Below are positions 19,440 through 30,120 of a stretch of DNA of 64,000 nucleotides, one piece after another; the stretch's first letter is position 1, and each line of letters starts with the position of its first letter. The notes beneath the pieces were generated by a model. The model was not told where the DNA came from. It saw nothing but the letters and a program-made list of their open reading frames with translations, and did no database searches. Both the position numbers and the translations under genes were made by a program. The DNA is from Neoceratodus forsteri (taxonomy: Eukaryota > Chordata > Ceratodontiformes > Ceratodontidae), in NCBI GenBank assembly GCA_016271365.2, contig CM057451.1, positions 371,029,501 to 371,093,500 of the forward strand, written 5' to 3'.

Positions 19440-21533
19440 CAACGGGTGACAATCTGGACAGACGAAGCCACGCCGTCCGCCTAATGCAGATCGCTGTTCC
19501 TGGTAACCTGGATGCCACCTCACTGACATCGTAAGACGCCCTTGCCTGGTGCCTTGCAAGCTCTAGACCTTGAGCAGAGAGGGCAATGGCCTGTCTAGAT
19601 TGCTCCAAATCAGGCAAAGATACTAGCACCTGAGCCAACATCGACAACATTTGCCTGTTACAGGCAGCGTGGTGTGCCTGATGAGAACCTATACACATCA
19701 ATGCACGGGCTGAAGACAAAAGTCTTCGTCCCCACCGGTCAAACTCTGCGGAATCCGGATCCGGGGATCGGTCATGCGCCAGGTGCTGAGGCCCGGAGGG
19801 AGTGTCTAGGGACATCAGGCCCGAAGGAGGGTGAGGTAGGGAACCTAGAGACTCCTGGGGGGTGCAGTACCTTCTCCTGCAGTCTGCCGGAGCTGGTGAA
19901 GGGGTGGCTGGAGACTGCCAGGTGCAGACAGGCGCTTCCTGGAAAGGAATGGGCCAAGAGGGCACCACCAGGTGGTGAGCGCTGAACTCACTGAGAAATA
20001 AGCACATCTCCTGCTCGTTACTGTGCCTCACAACATAGGAGATGTGAAGCTCCTGTACCAGCCTCGAAAGGAACTGCTGATATTCAGTGAAATCAGCATC
20101 GGAGGACAGGTGTACAGAGTGTTCCTCTCCCTCAGAGGAGGAGGAGAAGGAGCTCGGTGTCCAGAGGACTCCTGCGGCAGGGGAGATAGGCAAATGACCA
20201 ATTCATCCATGGCCCTGACATAAGTGGAAAAGGCCGCCGCAGTAGCTCTGAACATCTCCCAAGTTAAGGGCTCCGTGGGGCCCACATGGCCTGGGAGAGG
20301 AGGAGGTGTCCGCAGAGGGATGGGCGAAGGGCACCGAACTGAGAGTGCCCGACCTCTGCAAGGGCTCTGAGACCCAGAAACTGATCCCAACAAACGGGGG
20401 CTGAGGCCATACCGGGTTGACGAAGACTAAACTTGAGATGATAAACTCCAGAAGAACCCTGAGGAAAGTCTCCCCTGTGGCGTGCCTGGGGTTGCATGTG
20501 TCAGAAGGCAACCCTCAACACTGCCAACTAAGGGTGCCTCTGAGACCTTGAGGAAAGTCGGGGTTCAACGTTGCACCTTCCCGCCCCCACAGGGTAGTAG
20601 AAGGGTCAGCCACACTTCACCCCAACCCCTCGGACTCAGTGGAAGCCTCTTCCTCAACACCAGCACAGTGGGGTCCCCGAATCGCAGGTCCCCTGAAGGA
20701 AATCGAAGAGGGGTCCCATCCCCCTTGAAGAGACCCACGGCAGCACCAAGAATGGCAGCTGCCTGAACCACCCAGGCGAGAGACCCCTCCCCGGCTCCGA
20801 GCTGTCATCCCCAATGGATCCATGGCTGCCCCCAGCTGAAGGATCATCAAGAACAACAGACTCCAGGGACTCGGGGATAAGGATGCTGGGCCACCTGGTG
20901 CTGCGTCCCAAGGGGCTCCCCGACTCCAAAGAGTCCGGTCACTAGTCTGGGTCCGCCTCAGAGTCATCCTCCTCCAGAAAAGAGGCGATGAGACAGACCT
21001 CCAGGTTACCGACCCCAGGGGAGCCCCTGGCAGTGGTGTCACTGTGAGACACAGCACTGCCCATGGCGCCGTCCCGATCACCATTACCGCGAATGGCACC
21101 GGGATCCCGGATGGCGCCGGAAGGCAGCGTCGAAGGTCCGCCAGTGCCGGGCTCAGCAGCCGTGGGCCGTGACACTGGGGGAGCCTGCACCTCTGTGGAG
21201 GTGACTGCCAGGGCGGCACCAGCAACGTTCACCAGGCCATATAGACCCAGGAGGGGACACAGAGGAAAGGTCAAGAGTCCTGGCCTTGGTGACCCGCGAG
21301 CAATGTTGTCCTCCGAAAGTCAGTGGGGCCCTGCTGACTTTGAATGCATGGATTTCCAGAACACGGCGGTCCATGGAGAAGCAGGCATCGCAGTGGTCCA
21401 TATCGTGGCTGGGTCCCAGGCATCGCAGACAAACATCATGCCGGTCCAAAACATAAAAGTGCCAGCCCCAGGGGCACTGATGCATGGGGGCACGGCCTGC
21501 TTTGGATTTACATTTTGCCCCAGAACCATACAT
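19440..21533 (-). pseudogene. DIRS-epsilon Gag, copy 1
   Basis: N-terminus: a knuckle with CPWGWHFYVLDRHDVCLRCL, GPSHDMDHCDACFS and MDRRVLEIHAF. The middle is Pro/Gly/Ser-rich with several frame changes (20600-21225). The C-terminal core is open in one frame (20193-19440): SDADFTEYQQFLSRLVQELH, AEFDRWGRRLLSSARALM, HQAHHAACNRQMLSMLAQ, SYDVSEVASRLPGTAICIRR and TAWLRLSRLSPVAQRKV. The ICIRR-W-LR block aligns with GICIRCHSWLRVSG of beta and ISICLRRHSWLRVSG of delta, so it is a true DIRS Gag. With no pol, it would need enzymes in trans. The frame stays open down to 19174, so a longer C-terminus is possible. Confidence 0.78.
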
Positions 21534-21834
21534 GATGTGAAATAAAACATAACTTTAGCAAAAGATCCCAGTGCTGCTGACAAAAAGGGGAGAGGAATGG
21601 TCTTACCGGATTCCAACGGCGTCGGGATGAGAACCGGGATGAAGGAAAGGCGTCAACTCACATACTTAAAGTGCTGACTCACGCAGCAGGGGTGACCTCG
21701 AAGGTGGGAGAAATAGAACTGGGATGGAGGAGGAGTCTGCAGTGCCTAACAGCCCACCAACATGCTCTGTGCAGTGAGTCAGCCATGTGGGCGGCGCCGT
21801 CAGCACTGACCCCCCCACCCAAAAAAAAAAAAAC

Positions 21835-21879
21835 TCCCAACAGTAATGAATGGTGAAGATTGACAAGGGAAGATCTACT
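21835..21879 (-). repeat. DIRS-epsilon copy 1 right terminal repeat and junction
   Basis: AGTAATGAATGGTGAAGATT then GACAAGGGAAGAT, matching the right end of copy 2 (45495-45528). The GAT at its end is immediately the GATCTACTG of the DIRS-delta ICR. Confidence 0.8.
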
Positions 21880-21960
21880 GTTACAGTAAGTTCTTACGTA
21901 ACCATTCTATCTTCTTCGAGGGTCTCTCAGTCATCAGGTAACACCGTAGGAACGAGTCCC
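21877..21960 (-). repeat. DIRS-delta ICR (core and right half)
   Basis: GATCTACTGTTACAGTAAG then TTCTTACGTAAC, matching the beta and gamma ICR cores, followed by the complement of its own right end at 27655-27708. Confidence 0.8.
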
Positions 21961-22282
21961 AAGCAGTTACACGTGCAAAAAGACAATCTGGGAGGAAGGC
22001 TCACTATAAACATCAGACAGGAGACCCTGCAGCACAGTCCTGCCAAAACCTGCACTGGCTCTAGAGGCAACATCCAGACTGTAGTGCCTGGTGAAAGTAT
22101 GGACAGTACTCCAAGTGGCAGCCGCAGAAATGTCAGTGGCTGAAACCCCTCTGAAACAGGCCACAGAGGTAAACATGCCCCTTGTGGATGACCCTTGACA
22201 CTAGGCAATTCTTTGCCATACTTATTGCAGCAGAACATAATGCAATTTGCCAACCATTTGGATAAATATTGCTTAGAAATGG
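21960..22282 (-). pseudogene. DIRS-delta tyrosine recombinase, C-terminal part
   Basis: Contains WQIALCSAAISMAKN-region similarity, then VKGHPQGACLPLWP, which in a shifted frame is the HSTRG box, and TFTRHYSLDVASRASAGFG with the catalytic Tyr (about 22055-22110). Frameshifts lie between the His/Arg and Tyr parts. It is cut from the rest of the gene (22905-23855) by SINE copy 3. Confidence 0.8.
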
Positions 22283-22895
22283 AAACGCCGGCCCGGTGGT
22301 GCTGAGGGTTGAGGTGCTAGACGCCATACCTCACACCACACCGGTGACCTGGGTTCGGGAATGGACTTGGGTCGTTCGGGGGTCGGCCAGGGTGAGGAAG
22401 GATCCTGCATCCGACAACAGCTCTCCTTCCTAGGGGGAGGGGCGTTAACGCAACACGCTGTAGACTGACACCCAGTGGAGGCTGGGGTCAGCACATGCAC
22501 GCTGCTTAGAATAGGGTGGACCCATGCACAGGGCATAAGATTGCCTACGTGGAGGCAAAGGCAGTCACCCAGCCCATTGCACGTGCATGGGTCCAGGGAG
22601 GAAACCAGAGGAAAAAGGAACAGGGCTATCAGGCTCTATGACAGCAGGCTGCGCCCTCACCAGCCCCCTAGTGATCTAGATGTTGGCTTCCGGTGGTGGG
22701 GGGAAAGTCGACACTCCTCGCCTCCAGCCCTGTCACAGGGGGGCAATCCGTGGGGGATTTGACAGGTGGGACTGGTGCGGGGATGCCTGGACGGAGAAAT
22801 GAGTTTCCTCCGAGGGTGGGGCTGAAGCCATCTGCCAGTGCCCCAAGGAGGATAAAAGTACTAATAAAAAAATGAAAAAGAAGAAGAAAAAAAAA
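22283..22895 (+). mobile_element. tRNA-derived SINE, copy 3, inserted in the delta recombinase
   Basis: Head GCCCGGTGGTGCTGAGGGTT and B-box-like GGGTTCGGG, the GTTCGGGGGTCGGCC and GCTCTCCTTCCTAGG blocks, and the end AAGGAGGATAAAAGTACTAA with an A-rich tail. A loose duplication, GCT then GAAATG, flanks it (22271-22282 and 22896-22905). It is full length at about 610 bp. Recombinase homology resumes directly after the tail, so the SINE is younger than DIRS-delta. Confidence 0.82.
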
Positions 22896-22904
22896 GCTGA
22901 AATG

Positions 22905-23469
22905 TCCTCTCAACCTGAGGCAAAGGAAACAAGCAGCTGCTTCGACTTTCTAGATTGCTTGGTCCCGAAGCAGGTAGTACTTCAAATTTCTGCGCATATC
23001 TAACGTATAGAGCAGTGCTTCCCTGAATTGGCATGCTCGGTAAAATAAACAGGAAGGTGGATAGACCGGTTAAGAGTAAACTCAGAGACCACCTCTGGAA
23101 GACACTTAGGATTTGTGCACAAAGGCACCCTCTCTTTGTGAAAAAATCAAATAAGGCCCCCCGCACCAGAGGGCCTGAAACTCAGAAATTCGAGCAGAAG
23201 TAATGGAAATTAAAAGTAACACATTCCAAGAGAGAAAGCGTAAATTGCAAGTCACAATTGTCTCAAAGGGAGACAGGGTCAGTTTCTCCAAAACAAAATT
23301 CAAGTCCCAAGCCGGGACAGGAGAACGGATTGGGGGTTTCAGATGCAGGATGCCCCTTACAAAGGTAATGGAGACATCCAGCTGAGCAATCATGTGGTCA
23401 CCCATGGGCTCATGAAATGCAGAAATAACCGAAGAATGCACCTTGAGGGAGGAGTACTGGAGACCCGAG

Positions 23470-23500
<31 letters not shown>

Positions 23501-23855
23501 TCAGGTAGTCTAGGATATGGTTCACCAGGCCGGTGAAAGGCTCTAAACTATGTTTGGCAGCCCAAATAACAAACAGTTTCCACTTCATGGAATATGCGGC
23601 TTGAGTGGAAGGCTTCCGGGTGGCCACTAGGACATCTGCCACTCTGTTAGAGACCCCGAACCTGGCGATGGCTATGTCCTCAGGAGCCAGACATGCAGAT
23701 GGAGGGAGGGATCTGAGGTTGGGATGGACCAGGGTCCTCTGAGCCTGGGTCAGCAGATTCCTGCAAAGAGGAAGAGGGACCGGAGGTTCCTCTGCCATCT
23801 GCTGAAGCAGAGGGGACCAAATCTGTTGGGGCCAGAACAGAGATAAAAGGATCAT
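22905..23855 (-). pseudogene. DIRS-delta tyrosine recombinase, N-terminal and central part
   Basis: APEDIAIARFGVSNRVADVL, ATRKPSTQAAYSMKWKLF, DSGLQYSSLKVHSSVISAF, FVLEKLTLSPFE and LLISITSARISEFQAL. The Arg of the RISE motif is kept although one neighbouring Arg codon is missing compared with gamma. A (GA)n run (23472-23500) adds a Leu-Ser-Leu-Ser stretch in frame before FDSGLQ. Frame lost at about 23106. Confidence 0.85.
23472..23500. repeat. (GA)n microsatellite inside recombinase
   Basis: About 14 GA units. Read on the minus strand they encode alternating Leu and Ser in the recombinase frame. Confidence 0.9.
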
Positions 23856-24122
23856 GCTGGCCCCCCTCCATCTGCAACTTGATTAGCTCTGAATTAGAGG
23901 AAACTGAGGAAAGGCGTAAAGAAACCTCCCGCTCCAGGAGAGGGACAACGCGTCTCGCCAGAAAACTCCAGGTACTGGATCTAGTGAGCAGAAACTGGAC
24001 AGTTTTGCATTGAGTGGGGACACAAAAATGTCCAACTCTGGACGACCCCATCCATCAAACAAGTCTTCTGCGACAGATGAGAGAAGCTTACTGTCTGCCA
24101 GAGTGTTTAGCACGCCTAGCAT
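23690..24122 (-). pseudogene. DIRS-delta Dam-like segment of pol
   Basis: GWGRPELDIFVSPLNAKLSS, SLSWSGRFLYAFPQFPLI, then in another frame a VILLSLFWPQQIWSPLLQQM block and VPLPLCRNLLTQAQRTLVHP. These correspond to the blocks between RNase H and recombinase in DIRS-gamma. One frameshift at about 23900. The usual FPPF is FPQF here, so activity is unlikely. Confidence 0.6.
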
Positions 24123-24129
24123 GTGAACT

Positions 24130-24550
24130 GCAGAGTGTCAGACTGTGATCCAGCACCCAGCATCACATTCTTATGGCCTCCCTGCAAAGAGGGTACGAAT
24201 GAGTCCACCCTGCTTCCTGATGTAGTATACTATGCTTAGATTGTCTGACTGCACCAGCAGCGGAGCTGGAGCGAGGTGCTCCTGAAAAGCCTGCATGGCA
24301 TAGAGCACTGCCCTCATCTCTAGAACATTGATATGCAGGAAGGTTTCCACTGGGACAAGAGCCCTGGGTCTGGAAGGGACCCAGGTGTGCTCCCCAGCCC
24401 AGATCTGAGGCATCCGTGGTTAGGCTCCATTGCAGGGAAGAGATCTGGAATGGGATGCCATGAAGCAGATTTAAGGGTTCCATCCACCACTGCAGCACCT
24501 TGCGTACTGGGGAGAACACCAGGACTGGTTGATCTAACTCATCCATGCAC
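24130..24550 (-). pseudogene. DIRS-delta RNase H
   Basis: SLTTDASDLGWGAHLGPFQT (first Asp), HINVLEMRAVLYAMQAFQEH (Glu), LLVQSDNLSIVYYIRKQGG (Asp in SDN). Split between two frames at about 24350. It is followed by the LGVLNTLADSKLLS block, where the gamma copy has LGVDNTLADK; here Asp is replaced by Leu. Confidence 0.85.
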
Positions 24551-25420
24551 TGGTCCCACTGTACCCGGAGGGTCCACTGGAGGATGCACATATGAAATCT
24601 TACCAGTAGAACAGTGGGTATGGCAGCTACCATCAGGCCCAGCAATCTGAGGTATACCCTGGCAGGAATGTAGCGACTTTGGATGACTTCCTGAGCTTGA
24701 GCTATGAGGCACTCCACCCTGTTTTGGAGCAGGAAGGCCTTCTCCTGTTCCAAGTCCAGAACCACCCCTATATACTGCAACCTTTGGGACGGTACCAGAA
24801 CTGACTTGGGCAAACTGACAGTGATGTCCAGGGAGTGGAAGAACTGAAGAGTTAGCTCCATAGTCAGCAAAAGCTGTTCCCTGGATGGGGCCTTTAGGAG
24901 CCAATTGTCCAGATAAGGGAAAACATGCAGTCCCTCCATTCTGAGAGGTGCCAAGACCGCTGCTAAGCACTTGGTAAAGACTCGTAGCACAGAGATCAAT
25001 CCAAAGGGAGCACTTTGAACTGATAATGCTCGTCGTGAAAGGCAAAACAGAGACACTTCCTGCGATGAGGAAAGACTGAGATGTGCAGGTAGGTATCCTG
25101 CATGTCCCATGAGCAGTGCCAGTCCCCTGTGGTGAGCACAGCATCAGGCCTGGAAAAGTTACCATCTGGAACTTTTTGTACTGGACATACAGATTTAGGT
25201 GTTTTAGATAAAGGAGGCCTTAGATCACCGGTCTTTTTGGGGACCAGGAAAAACTCTGATTAAAACCCCTTGTATTCTCTGGCACCTAGGCACTGGCTCG
25301 ATGACCTGCTTGCACAGAAGGGACTGTACTTCGTCCCAGAGAACAGACAGGTGAGCTGGGAGATAACAGGAGGGTGGGGTTGGGGTTTCTGGAGGCTGCT
25401 CGATGAGCTCCAAGGTGTGT
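24550..25420 (-). pseudogene. DIRS-delta reverse transcriptase
   Basis: WDEVQSLLCKQVIEPVPR, a damaged GVLIRVFPGPQKDR (for GxYSxFFxVPKKxG), then GHAGYLPAHLSLSSSQE, FGLISVLRVFTKCLAAVLAP and FPYLDNWLLKAPSREQLLLT, where the catalytic YLDD is YLDN. ITVSLPKSVLVPSQRLQYIG, VVLDLEQEKAFLL and LLGLMVAAIPTVL follow. Frameshifts near 25165 and 25225. Confidence 0.87.
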
Positions 25421-25547
25421 CCCCTTTCTATGATCTACAGAATCCATGCATTCCAAGTTATGGTTCTTCATCGATTCATGGTGGGAGAACTGAGCTCCGA
25501 CCACCGCCTCCTGGTCTGGAACCAGAAGAGGGAGGTCTGGCAAGGAG

Positions 25548-27414
25548 TCAAGCAGAGGTGGAGCCAGTCACAGGGGCTGGCCCCTCACTTCTGGGGCACT
25601 TGGCTGCCACTCCGGCACTAGAGGGGGTGAACAAGGCAGCCTGTGTTCTGCATTTTCTTTGGGGCCAGGGAGCTGTCCCGGGCCTATTGTTCGTTTTACG
25701 AAAAGGAGGGTAGCCCTCTACCCCTTGGTTGGGTGTGGTAGAGGGAGTGGACAGACTTGAGGGCCCTGCCCAAGGCTTGCAGATCATTAATGATGTTCTG
25801 GACATCAGGGCCAAACAGCTTGGTACCATTAAAGGGGCCATGATGCACTTTTTGTTGAACATCAGCCACAAAACCAGATACTCTGAGCCAGGAGTGCCTA
25901 CGTAGGCATATACTTATGGCAGCTGCCCTGGCAATGGTGTCAGCCATGTCATACAGGGCTCTGAGGAGATGCTTACTAATATCCTCAGCGGTATGAAGGC
26001 ACTGAAGCAGTTCCTGCTTTTGAGTGCCATCTGGAAGGGCCTGGGCGGCAGCCTTGCCCTTCTTCCAGTTAGCATTCTGGTACTTTACCATGTGTGAGAT
26101 AGTTTGCAATCCTCTAGATCAAAGGAGGCATATACTCTTTTAGCCCAGAGGTCGATTCTGTGAGACTCTTTGTCTGGGGAGAGGGAACTAAGGAGCTAAG
26201 GCACCTTCAAACTGTCATGAGCTGCATTGATAACCACTGAGACTCTCTCACGTTGGGCAGCATAACAGTGGAAACCCTCAAGGCATGATGATAAAGTTCT
26301 GGCTGCCCTGCGAGGCATAGCTGGCACAATATCTGGTCTGTGCCAGGCTGCCATGACTGCATTCCTTAAGGCTGGTGAGACTGGAGGCATGATCTTTAGG
26401 GGAAGAGTCTGGGATCTCCAGGAAGTCCACCAATTCTTTCCTGGTGGCACATCCTCTTCCTCAGTGTGGAAGCCCATGGCTGAGGACAGCTGCTTCATCA
26501 CACTGAAAAATGTGGGGTCCTTGGGAGGAGATCTACATGTGTGCTTCACCGAATCCTCAATGACAGAGGATGCAGTGGACCTGTCAAAAACAAGGATTTC
26601 TTCCTCTGCATCTTCGGGAAGAATGAGGTTTGGATGGTACTCCTCCTCTAGGTCTGGGTCTGGCATTGACTGCACAATGGCCTACCGGGGGGCCTTCCTG
26701 TGGCCAATGAGTAGGCATCAATAGCAAAGCTGCTGTCAATGGCATCGGCGAGGACAGCCTAAGGGCACCCAGCTGTTGCACAGTCACATTGGTAAATCTG
26801 ACCAGAATTTCATTTAGTTTGACAGTGTTTGTCGACCGGGGGGGGAGGGGTCAATGGCAAGGATGACGACAACCTACCAGCTGAGCTGGTAGCCAGAGAA
26901 GGGGAAAGCCTCAACAGGAGAGTCATCGACGACAGGCTGGCCGATGCCCCAGAGGTCTATGGCTGACCGCCAGCAGATTTCTTCACTGGTGCAAACGACG
27001 AAGATCCCCCAGAAGAAAGAGAAGCTGATGGAGAACGAGACTGAAGACAAGGCTGGTGGGAGCGGTCGTGATATTGGTCTTTTTTGTGACCCCCCCCCGC
27101 CCCCCCGAAGACTTGTCTTTGGCCTTGAAGGCCTGGTCACTTGAAGATTTGGTAGGCGACTGACAGGCTGGGACCCCAGAAGATCCCTGCCCGGAACTGG
27201 CTAGCTGGTGATCCAACAGGACATTTTTGAGAGCCTTTCTGCATCGCCTAAGGGTTGTTTGCTTAAACTTCTGGCAGAGCTCACAGTCAGAAACGTCGTG
27301 GTCAGGCCAAAGACCGCAGACACAGAGAGTGTGTTCATCTGTGGAGATAACCTTCTTTCCACAGCAGCAGCAATGAAAGGGAGAAGCTGAAGTATTAACT
27401 GTCAACATAAACAA
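25548..27414 (-). pseudogene. DIRS-delta Gag
   Basis: N-terminal knuckle: FHCCCCGKKVISTDEHTLCV, CGLWPDHDVSDCELCQKF, then a Lys/Ser-rich stretch (KSSSDQAFKAKDKSSGGRGG). Core: VFDRSTASSVIEDSVKHTCR, FSVMKQLSSAMGF, VSVVINAAHDSLK, MVKYQNANWKKGKAAAQALP, AAAISICLRRHSWLRVSGFV and ADVQQKVHHGPFNGTKLFGP. Similar to beta and gamma Gags throughout. At least four frameshifts, including one at a C/G homopolymer at 27092-27105. Confidence 0.8.
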
Positions 27415-27654
27415 GTTGCAGGAAGCTCTTCAGAAAAAGAGATTCTGAAAAATAAAGTTAGAAAAGCCGTAAGCAAAAAAAGGCACGAATACTGCAACGG
27501 AGCTTCCGCGGAGACCCATGTAAGCAAGTCGACAGCAGGAAAGAACTGTGGAAGGAGTCAGCCCACTCACGCCTTTATAGGGCTGATGATGTCAACGGTG
27601 TGGGCTGCCCCCGTTGTACTGCTGGAAATCTTCCATGTGGATTCCCCTTCAGTG

Positions 27655-27708
27655 ACGCTGAAGTTCATATGGTGTTACCGGATGACTAAGATACCCCCGA
27701 AGAAGATC
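27655..27708 (-). repeat. DIRS-delta right terminal repeat
   Basis: GGTGTTACCGGATGACTAAG then CCCCGAAGAAGAT, the complement of the ICR right half at 21905-21955. Confidence 0.8.
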
Positions 27709-27950
27709 TGTACTGACTCAAATTTGTTAAGAGCATAAAATCCTATTAAATTACTTTGCTGCACTTAACTACTGATTGCTAATAGATTTTGGCTGCTCCA
27801 GCAGTAAATAGACTTTAAAAAATGTTATTTTCTTTCTGATATTGTATCGTCGGTACATTCCTTATATGGGTCTGCGTACCCTGTCTTTTTTACGTACTAT
27901 GGTACACACGGTATGCCATAAAACTTATAAATAAAATTTGCAGTAAAATA

Positions 27951-27988
<38 letters not shown>

Positions 27989-28082
27989 GCAGCAAGTTTA
28001 AAGGAGAGATTTAAAAGAAAGCGGTCATAAACAGAGGCTCCCCAACCCCAAAGCCTTGCCTCCAATTAGGCTGTTCGCAAGG
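27709..28082. other. Unassigned intron sequence with poly(T) tract
   Basis: AT-rich. A run of about 30 T at 27953-27983 could be the tail of an old retroposed copy on the minus strand, but I recognise no body. Confidence 0.4.
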
Positions 28083-28280
28083 AAGAAAAAATTACTCATC
28101 TTAGTAATGTTGTTTCTTCTAATGGAGTCTTGCTATATTATGACAATTGCAGTATGACCGCTGGTTAGAACTGCTCCGGAGGTTAAATAGTTAACTTTTC
28201 CATGCAGGCATGGAACTTAGAGCGCAAGCTCGGTTGAAAACTCTGTCTGTTGTGCTTCAAACGCAAACTGTCAGATCTTT
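28083..28280 (-). repeat. DIRS-alpha copy 2 left terminal inverted repeat
   Basis: Includes GGAGTCTTGCTATATTATGA, GACCGCTGGTTAGAACTGCT and CATGCAGGCATGGAACTTAG; all recur inverted at 33603-33765. Confidence 0.9.
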
Positions 28281-28551
28281 ACAAGCTAAAACTCACTAAG
28301 GTTCTGTGTGGAAGCTGTAAACCTACACTAGCCAACTGGCTACTAACATAAACACTCATTTTTTGGCCTAAAACAAAGACTCAAGTCAGGAGACCCAAAA
28401 ATGCAAAAACACAACACCAATTCACCCAAAAAGGTAGGTGAAAAACAACAAGGTGGGCATCAAAAAAGTGCCAACCCTAAAGTGCCAACCCTGTACTGCC
28501 CACCCACATCCCAAAACAGAGGTTCTGAGAGGGGCAGGCAGGGAAGGAGGT

Positions 28552-28650
28552 CATAATATAGCAAGACTCCATTAGAAGAAACAACATTACTAAGGTGAGT
28601 AATTTTTTCTTCAAACAACATGAAGTCTTGCTATATTATGACAATTGCAG
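28552..28650 (-). repeat. DIRS-alpha copy 2 internal complementary region
   Basis: CTCCATTAGAAGAAACAACA then TTACTAAGGTGAGTAATTTT complements the left end; CTTCAAACAACATGAAGTCT then TGCTATATTATGACAATTGC complements the right end. Confidence 0.92.
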
Positions 28651-28769
28651 ACTACACAGCAGTACCCCCATGGAGGAGGGACAGAACCTACTTAGGAAAT
28701 AGGCTCTGAGGCACGGCTGTGTTGAACCGAGCATCACTCCTAGCCTGGATGTCCAGGGAGTAATGCTTG

Positions 28770-29760
28770 TTAAAAGTGTGAACTGTTTTCCAGGTAGCTG
28801 CTTGACATATTTCTAGAATAGGAATGTCTCTGGCAGCAGCCGGAGAAAACAACTGTACCTCTGGTAGAGTGAGCCCTCAGGCCTGAGAACTTTACCCAAC
28901 TATCGTAGCAGAATTGGATACAAGAGACAATCCACCTGGCAATAGATCTTAGAGGCTGGCTTCCTTTACCAACTTCGACATAGGTGAGGAACAGTTGGAG
29001 GGAGTCAAACCTATGACCCTTGGTACGCTCTATGTAGTAACTAAGGGCTCTCTTCACATCTAGGTTGTGCAGCCTCCTCTCCCCAGAAGAGGAGTGGTCA
29101 GTGAAGTACATTGGAAGAGAAATAGATTGATTAAGGTGGAAATCTGAAACCACCTTAGGCAGGAACTTTCTGTTAGTCCGAAGGACCACCTTATCTCTGT
29201 GAAAAGAGATAAACTCCTGCTCCACTGACAACGCTTGTAATTCACTTATGTGTCTGGCAGAAGTGATGGCTACCAGAAACACAGTTTTCCAAGTCAAGTA
29301 CTTGAGCTCAGCTGAAGACAAGGGCTCAAGGGGTTGCATAAGCTGAGCAATGCAAACATTAAGATCCCAGGCCGGCAGGATCCTGAATGGAGGGTTGGTG
29401 TGAAACAACCCCTTAAAAACTTGGAAAATACAGGATAAGCTGAAAGAGAAGAGGATTTACCTGCTGAAATAAAAGCAGACACAGCTGCCAAGTGCACCTT
29501 CAGGGTAGCTGGTCTCAGCCCCAAAGAATCTAGGTGGACCATATAATCCAGGACTGTGGGTAGATCAGCAGAGACTGGGAAATATGCTTTTCCGAGCACC
29601 ATATGGAAAACCTTTTCCATTTGGAATTGTAAGTAGCTCCGGTGGAAGGCTTCCTTGAGGCCTTCAATATATTCATTACACCTTGGGAAAGGTGTAAATC
29701 AGCAAACTCTAACTCTTCAAGAACCAAGCTTTGAGATTGAGAGATTTGAGATTCGGGTAC
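28770..29760 (-). pseudogene. DIRS-alpha copy 2 tyrosine recombinase
   Basis: ASRKPSTGATYNSKWKRFSI at about 29600-29670, LGLRPATLKVHLAAVSAF, DLNVCIAQLMQPLEP, then the box FLVAITSARHISELQAL, where the catalytic Arg before I-S-E is His. SDFHLNQSISLPMYFTDHSS and LRAHSTRGTV (His and second Arg) follow, then a frameshift that removes the C-terminal Tyr from this frame. Loss of the first Arg and the shift both argue for an inactive enzyme. Confidence 0.87.
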
Positions 29761-29769
29761 CAGACCCTT

Positions 29770-30120
29770 CCGTGGGCACAGGTTAACAGATTGTGATTCC
29801 TGGGAAGTCAGAGGGGAGGATGGACTGCTAAGGACAGCAGGAGTGGATACCAGGGCTGTCTGGCCCAATCCGGAGCTATCAGAATGACTTTGCAGGATTG
29901 GGATCTGATTTTTACTAGCACTTTGAACAGGAGAGGAAAGGGAGGGAAGGCATAGAGAAACTTCCCCTCCCAACTGAGGGCTAAGGCATCCAGGGGGAGT
30001 GAGCCCAACACTTGAGGCCTGCAGCAAAAAAGAGAAAGTTGGTGATTGTCTGGGGCTGCAAAAAGATCTATCTGCGGGGTGCCCCACCTGGCAAATACTA
30101 CTCCCAAGACCAGAGGATCC
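29770..30120 (-). pseudogene. DIRS-alpha copy 2 Dam-like segment
   Basis: RWGTPQIDLFAAPDNHQLSL, DALALSWEGKFLYAFPPFPL, LFKVLVKIRSQ and VILIAPDWARQPWYPLLLSL, in one frame with RNase H. The DLFA, FPPF and IAPDW blocks are better preserved than in the gamma copy. Confidence 0.62.

Larger units (their letters stand above)
19131..21879 (-). mobile_element. DIRS-epsilon, gag-only non-autonomous element, copy 1
   Basis: On the minus strand from 21879: terminal repeat (CCAACAGTAATGAATGGTGA region), Gag start (21533), Gag core (to about 19440), about 240 bases of spacer, then an ICR half (19153-19200) complementary to the right end. No RT, RNase H or recombinase lies between Gag and ICR. The copy at 42520-45528 has the same order and lacks the same genes, so this is likely a family and not one accidental deletion. 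The left arm is absent; similarity to the other ICR stops at 19131. The right end is fused to the DIRS-delta ICR. Confidence 0.82.
21877..27708 (-). mobile_element. DIRS-delta retrotransposon, left end replaced
   Basis: Right end at 27708 (CCCGAAGAAGAT). Minus-strand order: Gag (27414-25548), RT, RNase H, Dam-like, tyrosine recombinase, ICR right half (about 21890-21960: CTTCTTCGAGGGTCTCTCAG then GGTAACACCGTAGGAAC, complementary to the right end). The left ITR and ICR left half are absent: the DIRS-epsilon end begins inside the ICR core. A SINE (22283-22895) splits the recombinase. A (GA)n tract sits in the recombinase N-terminal part. Confidence 0.88.

Noticed and set aside
28552..28650. CRISPR-like or hairpin regulatory array at the internal inverted sequences
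   Set aside because: It is the DIRS ICR, complementary to both element ends. The genome is vertebrate.
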